The notes under the pieces are model-generated. The model saw nothing but the letters and a program-made list of their open reading frames with translations, made no database searches and had not been told where the DNA came from. From the NCBI RefSeq assembly GCF_034702125.1, contig NC_085875.1, positions 47,189,270 through 47,253,269 on the forward strand: 64,000 nucleotides of DNA, read 5' to 3'. Shown piece by piece: positions 59,058 to 64,000 of this stretch; within the stretch, counting starts at the first letter, position 1, and every line of letters starts with the position of its first letter. Both the position numbers and the translations under genes were made by a program. This DNA comes from Engraulis encrasicolus. Its lineage: Eukaryota > Chordata > Actinopteri > Clupeiformes > Engraulidae.

Positions 59058-59866
59058 ACCCAATACCTGTTGCCAGTACAAGAGAAGGTTTGATTACATC
59101 GATTGTTTCAGTGCAAAATTTCTCAAAATCCGGAATGCGACGTGGGTCACGGAAGCGACTGATATGAATGTCGGACACCTGTGGGTGGATAAACAAATGT
59201 CTGTCAGGCTCCCTCTCTCCAAGAGAGCATACACTTCCACTGACACAGATGGCTCTGCACTGACATCGGCGACGAAACAGTGGCATTGGCACAGGGAAAC
59301 AATGTTGCAAGCAACTGACTGACAAGTGTCGAGTAGCCTGACTGGCGCAGAGCCACACACAGAAATAACACATTTGAATACACAGTCCTCTTAAAAATGG
59401 AAATGAAACTGTTTAACAATTGACACTGAATAATACACGTCAGTGGTTTAAACTTTAACCGAGTCTGGGGAAACACAACCAGCTGACACTCACATCGAAA
59501 AAGCATACCTGTAAAGCTTTATTAATCCCTTTTGTAATGCACACATTTCTAATTCCAGGACACCTCCTAATGTGCATTATTCACCTCGCGTTGGCTGTCA
59601 TCAGTCACAAGCGCGAGCTAACACAGCGCTAGTCATGACATTACTGGACAGACAAAACGCTTGCAACTCACCTGTACAAACCAAAATATGTTACTTAGTT
59701 CACCACCAGGATATGGAGGGCCGGTGGTCTTCGCAACATCTTGCCCGCTGGCCGTACCCAAGCTCCGTTTTAGGTGAGAAGTCGTGTCATAGCTGTCTAT
59801 CACCCAGGTGGCAAGGGACGCTAACACCAATCCAACTACAACCAACAGAACAAACAGCTTGAGCAT
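46018..59866 (-). CDS. Transmembrane protein 62 (metallophosphoesterase-like)
   Basis: Complete 649-residue protein in 14 exons (minus strand): 59866-59672, 59178-59067, 58945-58808, 58607-58562, 58278-58137, 57261-57137, 56535-56413, 56147-55992, 54962-54803, 54379-54266, 53962-53878, 53263-53168, 52630-52512, 46356-46018; stop TGA at 46020-46018. All junctions are GT/AG and in frame. After an N-terminal signal-anchor (about 5-22) comes a calcineurin-like phosphoesterase domain with DIH (68-70), GDLTD (103-107), GNHD (146-149), GHYT (234-237) and GHLH (261-264). An Ig-like middle part and about five C-terminal membrane helices follow. Length agrees with vertebrate TMEM62 (about 640). All metal-binding motifs are present, so it may be an active enzyme, but the substrate is not known to me. 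The start [11 protein letters not shown] is preferred over an upstream in-frame ATG at 59947 because it opens directly into the hydrophobic anchor. Confidence 0.96.
46897..47010. repeat. Two-copy ~57 bp tandem repeat
   Basis: TTCAGCCTGCCTATATTAGA, then AATGTAAATCAGCTTTTTTA and ATGCTCATTT, occurs twice in succession (from about 46897 and about 46959). Confidence 0.85.
47140..47335. repeat. Two-copy ~100 bp tandem repeat with TTTACG words
   Basis: CGTCGTTACATTTTTT followed by GACAATTTACGTTTACG and ATCTAGACAATATTTGAGAA occurs twice. It lies subterminally within the 5.2 kb element. Confidence 0.85.
47375..48665. repeat. Tandem duplication, copy 1 (1.29 kb)
   Basis: Begins CCTGCTCGCTTTGAATCAAA and ends with CGACTTTTCAAAATTCCTCC. 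It is nearly identical to the following copy except for about 490 bases (about 48076-48566) that the second copy lacks. It contains the (GA)n tract at 47718-47820. Confidence 0.9.
47718..47820. repeat. (GA)n microsatellite in copy 1
   Basis: Long GA tract with a short interruption (TCAAGAGGAG). The equivalent tract in copy 2 is at 49009-49062 and shorter. Confidence 0.95.
48666..49429. repeat. Tandem duplication, copy 2 (0.76 kb, internally deleted)
   Basis: Same start as copy 1 and same end (CGACTTTTCAAAATGCCTCC). It is joined internally as AAAAAAAGCTTTCGCAGATG, which removes the 490-base segment present in copy 1. Small differences include an inserted CAACAAATAGTTC and a shorter GA tract. 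Confidence 0.9.
49009..49062. repeat. (GA)n microsatellite in copy 2
   Basis: Uninterrupted AG tract of about 54 bases, equivalent to the longer tract in copy 1. Confidence 0.95.
51249..51390. mobile_element. MITE with ~27 bp inverted ends
   Basis: GGGATAATGTATTGTCCACA with CGTGACTA pairs with the complement at 51363-51390 (TAGTCATG, then TGTGGACAATACATTATCCC). A central palindrome CCGCCTTCGGCG lies between them. It is nested in the 5.2 kb TIR element. Confidence 0.85.
53675..53830 (+). mobile_element. SINE/LINE tail in TMEM62 intron
   Basis: GCGCCGTGCGGCAGCC, then GAAAGCGCTTTTAGTCAACT and GATACTGCGCTATATAAATG, matches the block at 18977-19140. Confidence 0.65.
54028..54112. repeat. (GATA)n microsatellite
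   Basis: Pure GATA repeat of about 21 units in intron 10 of TMEM62. Confidence 0.98.
54598..54738 (-). mobile_element. tRNA-derived SINE, minus strand
   Basis: Read on the minus strand it begins GCCTTGGCTGTGGCTCAAAT (A-box-like) and has GGTTTGGTTCC (B-box-like). A CT-rich body (CCACATCTCTCTCCCATTTG) follows. It lies in intron 9 of TMEM62. Confidence 0.65.
55120..55290. mobile_element. hAT-type MITE (CAGGGCTNTAA family), copy 2
   Basis: Starts CAGGGCTCTAAATTAAC and ends TTAGAGCCCTG. Flanks GTAGTATT (55112-55119) and GCAGTATT (55291-55298) match at 7 of 8. The unit is 171 bp. Confidence 0.88.
56376..56404. repeat. (CA)n microsatellite next to a TMEM62 splice donor
   Basis: CA tract on the plus strand that ends 8 bases below the donor of TMEM62 exon 7 (GT at 56412-56411), so on the gene strand it is a GT repeat at the start of intron 7. 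Confidence 0.95.
56601..56695. mobile_element. Short hairpin MITE
   Basis: CAGGGGTGCATTTCTGGAAA with GCGTAGTTG pairs with the complement CTGGGGTACATTTCTGGAAA at the other end. The loop is about 35 bases. It lies just upstream of exon 7 of TMEM62. Confidence 0.85.
59016..59054. repeat. (GA)n microsatellite near a TMEM62 donor
   Basis: AG tract 11 bases below the donor of exon 2 (GT at 59066-59065). On the gene strand it is a CT repeat at the start of intron 2. Confidence 0.95.
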
Positions 59867-59869
59867 CCT

Positions 59870-60180
59870 GTAGCGAAAAGAAGCGAGTGGGCTCTGGTGA
59901 CTTTGCAAAGGCAGAAATGTTCTGCGTAAAACCCGGAACCCGCGCACTCACGGACTCGATAAACAGGAATGATCTGATAAGGCATTAGCTACAGTAATTC
60001 CCATTGTATCGACAGACTGATTCATTGCAAATCACAATTCCAATCCCAGTCCTGTTTGGCGAATGTCACATTCATTAAATGAAATAGGGAAGTGAGCTAC
60101 GCGATTTGATTGGTTGACGTAGGCTACGTCAGCATATGAATCGACCTCAGCGCTCACTGCGCAGGGGCGCGTTCAACATG
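59870..60180 (-). promoter_or_regulatory. Putative TMEM62 promoter
   Basis: About 240-260 bases above the start codon there is GATTGG (60108-60113), a CCAAT box on the gene strand. Next to it lies the palindrome TGACGTAGGCTACGTCA (60115-60131), two CRE half-sites facing each other. A GC-rich word CTGCGCAGGGGCGCG follows (about 60157-60171). No TATA box is evident. This pattern fits a housekeeping promoter; the transcription start was not determined. Confidence 0.5.
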
Positions 60181-60844
60181 CCCATTCGTGACCCAAACTC
60201 ATTTAGCCTGCTGTAATAAACAGGGAGCAACTCTGTAATAAAACAAACGTGTTTCATTCTAAGGGTAGGTATAGACATCTTTGTCAAGTTCATAGCCGAT
60301 GCAGCCTACTTGACTTTTAGGTTTTTAAACATTGAAAAAGGAAATAAAAAAGTCCCACTGAAAACAGCCTTGCATGACATTTCTGAGAGTCAGGTATGTG
60401 TGTGGTTCACTGGCCAGAGAATGTGATTAGTTTAAAAATGTTCTGCTGTCACTGCAGAGATTATTGTTCATCACTTTTTGAGAGCGTTAGTCTCATAGAC
60501 ATGCATCATTCACTGTGGTCTGGCCAACTTGCCTTGTAAACCCATTTGTCAGAAGGTGGGCCTCACCCACGTCCATGAAATGTCTCTGTATGCTATAGGT
60601 TTAAGCTTCAGTCAATCAGGTCACTTTCCTTTCTTTTACTACCTTAGTCAGATTTTCTTATGGAAAGCTTTTTTTTCTCTCCCACAACACTTGTTCGGGG
60701 ATGTGAGCCAAAAGTTAGGCGTACATGTGTCAATTTCTGACGGCGAACCACCACAAAAGAGAGTAGGCCTATATCACTGTTCTGTTATAGGCCTATTGCC
60801 AAAAATACATCATGGCAACATTGCTATGACACATTCCAGAGAGC

Positions 60845-61580
60845 CTTAAAAGATCACTATGTAAGATTTTTTTTATAGTTTATTTCCAGAAGTCATCCTT
60901 CCCATTCACAAAACCTTTTTCATGAATACTTACCACCATCATCAAAAAAAGTGTTTGTTATGACTGGAAAAATGGCTCTCTATATACATGAAAAGGGGGC
61001 ATCTTCTCCATGGTCCGCCATTTTGAATTTCCAGAAATATAGATTTTAGCTGCAGAATGTGCTATTTCTGGTCCCACTAGTAAGTATTAGTTTATTATTC
61101 AGTAAATATTCATGAAAAGATCAAATATGGTAGTAGACAGCACAGTTTCAATGAGCAGTATAGTTGCAGTACCCATTCTGGCTGCTACAGATTAAAGGTG
61201 CACTGTGCAGGAAATGGTAAAAAACAAAAAAAAAGGTACTGCAACTATGGTGCTCATTGAAACTGGGTTGCCTATTGCCAAATTTGATATTTTCATGAAA
61301 GTTTATTCAGTAATAAACTAATATTTTCTAGTATGGCCCAATTACAGTCATTTTGGCAGCTAAAAATGGCTATTTCTGGAAATTCAAAATGGCGGACCAT
61401 GGAGAAGAGCCCTCTTTTCATGTATGAAACGTGCAATTTTCCCAGTCATAATGAATATTTAGAATTTGATGGTGTTGGTAAGTATTCATGAAAAAGGTAA
61501 CATTAGTGAATGGGTGAATGGGTAGCATGAATTCTGAAAATAAACAACTAAAAATATTACACAGAGCACCTTTAAGACAT
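60845..61580. repeat. Fold-back element with long inverted arms
   Basis: The left arm (about 60845-61185) and right arm (about 61195-61580) are reverse complements. Each contains the word CCATGGTCCGCCATTTTGAA or its complement, plus TTTATTCAGTAATAAACTAA-like and TTGCCTATTGCCAAATTTGA-like stretches. The outer ends read AGATCACTATGTAAGA and ATTACACAGAGCACCTTT. A partial copy is at 33990-34130. Confidence 0.75.
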
Positions 61581-61714
61581 AGCTATTACAATTTGGCGAC
61601 AGTAGGCCTAAGGTTATAACATAGGTTCTAAGCTTATGCTAAGGATTAACCATGTGCTAATGTACTTAAAAAAAAAAAAAACTGAATAAAAAATAGAATA
61701 ACCATACTTGACAT

Positions 61715-61860
61715 ATGCTCTTATTGTTCTGTATATTTCCTGTGCACTTTGTATCTGCAAGTGTTGGAGGCTATGATTATGTCCTCGATTGTAAGTTGCT
61801 TTGGTTAAAAAGTGTCTGCCAAATGCAGTGCAATGTAATGTAATGCAATGTAATTATATG
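61715..61860 (+). mobile_element. LINE 3' tail
   Basis: TTATTGTTCTGTATATTTCC, then GTAAGTTGCTTTGGTTAAAA and GTGTCTGCCAAATGCAGTGC with an AATGT-type tail, is the same family as 16370-16490. A hAT-like end (GCCAGATGCTGAGTTTGACA, then TCCCTG) follows at about 61970-61997. Confidence 0.75.
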
Positions 61861-62289
61861 GGTGTGAGATGTTACAATGGTCTTGACCCCCTGTGAGTTG
61901 ACACATGCTACTACTAACATTGTATGAGGGCTGAAATAATCTTCTGGGCCAAATTAAATGACGCCGCAGGCCAGATGCTGAGTTTGACATCCCTGCCCTA
62001 GCCTATGAGACATAAGAGGTACATACTTGTCTCTGCATTAAGATTTTAATCATTGTTAGTTTACTGAATTTTACTTATTTTAACAGTAACATTTTCTGTT
62101 GATGCGTATTGTCTAATGAGCCTTTCATAAAACTAATCAGAATTGTGGAAATAAAATGCAGAGAAAAATGTTACCAAATTATTTTTTACATAAGATTTAG
62201 GTATCCTTTAGACATGTTTTCCTTCTGTGTTTACACATTACTCTAGGCCTATTTTACGCTATTTATTATCTTGCTAGTTAGTACAACTA

Positions 62290-62710
62290 TGATTACAACA
62301 CACAGGGCAGATCCTCACATATGGAGGAGGAGCAGGAAAGATGATGAGAGTCTGAATCGGGAATCGGACAGCGACTGCGCGTTCATGCGGCTTGCTGTTG
62401 CGAGGGTGGATTGTATCGTGGACGAGCGCGCAACCAGGCAGGTAGTTCTGTAGTCAGTGCTGCTCACGTCACGGGTCCGCAGCAAGATGCTGTGAGGACA
62501 ACGAGACGAAGATAGGGTCGCATTTGAAACCAAGGCATAGGCGATTAATTTAAATGCCAGAACACGCTGCGGTAAACAGAGACAGACTCCAATTCGTGTA
62601 GAAAATGATGCGCAATGGCGTTGCAATCGCGATTTGAGGGCCGCGTCATACAACCATAAGGGATTTCTAGCCACATCCAGTGTCTGCATCAAGAATTAAG
62701 CAACGAAGGT
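62290..62710 (+). promoter_or_regulatory. Possible promoter and first non-coding exon
   Basis: The stretch is CpG-richer than its surroundings (GACGAGCGCGC, CACGTCACGGGTCCGC). It ends in a good donor context, CGAAG|GTAAGG, near 62706. No long coding frame is present, so it could be a 5' UTR exon of a plus-strand gene beyond the window. This is an inference from composition and one splice-like site. Confidence 0.25.
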
Positions 62711-64000
62711 AAGGAAAGGAGGATAGCTTGCAAGATATGCCGAGTGTTCTGTGCACGCGAATACATGGGGACAGTATCCTCCGCAATGTTAACCGATAGT
62801 CCTGTAGGCCTTTGTACATAAAATGGTTGTCTTTCAAAGACATTTGCGCCATAGACAACGTTGTCTCGTGTGTGTTTGGACTGAATGTCAATGCACATTC
62901 CTAAATGTGCTGTGTAGCAACCACCATAAACGTCTGTGGTAGCAACCCAAAGCAGATCCGCTCAACAAGCGGACACACTCGACTAGAATTAAACCACCCT
63001 CGGCGGCTAGTCAGTGATGATACGCACAACGACAGACCAAACCGAGTAGCGTTTACTATTCAATAGGTTTAGTTATTATAAGAAAGTGCATAAAACAGGC
63101 CAGATTTAATTGCGTAACGTTAATCTGAAGCAGAAGTTAGCTAAGCAGTATGATCTCTGGCTAGCTTTAAAGCTAACATTAGCCCAAGGCCAATGCCGTT
63201 GGCTGAAAATTTACTAGCCATTTCTGGCGAGGCCATTTGCCATTTTTGACAGTCAAGTCAGGAGAGGCCAATCTAAGTGAAGTTATCATAGTTACTCATT
63301 TTCCTTTCAAAGTCACGATGAAACAGCTACGTTACCCAACATTACAATTTGTGTCGATTGGTGCCCTCAACTGTAGGCCTTTCCTGTTCGGGAAAACATT
63401 ATTTATAGGTCAGCAGCAAGTAAGTTATGATGCTCATGTTCCGGTTGCAAACTAATTTGTCCGTAACACATCCTCATTTGTATGTTGCTATGTTGTGGTG
63501 GTAAACTCGTTTGACTTCAGTCTCCATGGCGCGTGCAGAGTACCTACACTAAATGGATGTGAATGACAGTTCACAAACAGGCAACCCGTGTGTAACAGGG
63601 ACGGCGATGGCACGAGCCCAACCTTAGTTTGTGTTGACACAGATAATAAATTAGATTAAACTTAATGATGGCAGAATTTCCCTCAGCGACAGCGCATAGT
63701 TCTCGTGAGCGCAGAGACCACACACATTGTCGAGGAGTGAGAGGCAGGCCAGCTTTCAGGAATATTTCTCTGTCAGCCTCAGCTTCGGTGTTCACTGAAT
63801 GTGTTTGAATGGATTTATGTGGAAACCCAGAACCAGAATAAGTAGCCTAGTTCTGCTGACCCATCTAGCAAAATCAATGACAACTGTCAAGCCGATGAAG
63901 CAGAGTGTTATTATGTCGTTATTAATAATGCTTTATTATAGGCGCAATAACATCACAGTGTTGTAGTTTGGGATATCCAAATCCCACTATAACCACCCCC
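62711..64000. other. Unassigned right end
   Basis: No gene, tRNA or clear repeat recognised. The sequence is fairly unique-looking and would fit an intron or intergenic DNA. Confidence 0.5.

Overview
This is a vertebrate nuclear genome window, almost certainly from a ray-finned fish. Genes are split into small exons with GT/AG introns. There is a full TMEM62 gene, a cluster of CD209-like C-type lectin receptor genes, and a dense load of fish-type transposons (hAT MITEs, tRNA-derived SINEs, LINE 3' ends, a piggyBac copy). The frequent GTAGGCTA/TAGGCCTA strings remind me of clupeid fish, but the species cannot be fixed from this window.

Layout. 1-9.2 kb: no intact gene; repeats and a broken THAP-domain sequence at about 7.1 kb. 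9.3-38.1 kb: three tandem plus-strand C-type lectin receptor genes, called here A (9311-20811), B (26399-28291) and C (35208-37981). All have the same four-part structure: a short acidic cytoplasmic exon, an exon with the membrane anchor plus a coiled-coil stalk, and two exons for the lectin domain, with identical intron phases (1, 1, 2). Intron 1 of A holds an apparently intact two-exon piggyBac transposase on the minus strand. Intron 2 of A holds a 3.2 kb inverted-repeat element made of about 150 bp tandem units. Decayed lectin pieces lie between the genes: a membrane-exon fragment near 25.2 kb, a duplicated last-exon end near 21.0 kb, and an orphan copy of gene C's upstream region near 33 kb.

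38-46 kb: no gene recognised; MITEs, nested repeats and two long GT microsatellites. 46.0-59.9 kb: TMEM62 on the minus strand, 14 coding exons, 649 residues, complete. Its last intron carries a roughly 5.2 kb element with terminal inverted repeats, which contains a 1.3 kb tandem duplication. 59.9-60.2 kb: the TMEM62 upstream region, with a CCAAT box and a palindromic double CRE half-site. 60.2-64 kb: a fold-back repeat, a LINE tail and a GC-richer stretch that may be the promoter and first exon of a plus-strand gene outside the window.

How the parts relate. The three lectins are type II membrane receptors that probably arose by local duplication. A SINE remnant shared by B and C just before the lectin-domain exon, and a shared block downstream of all three, support this. 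The copies then diverged at residues that matter: tail tyrosines, calcium-site motifs, disulfide cysteines and stalk length. TMEM62 is an unrelated housekeeping-type neighbour.
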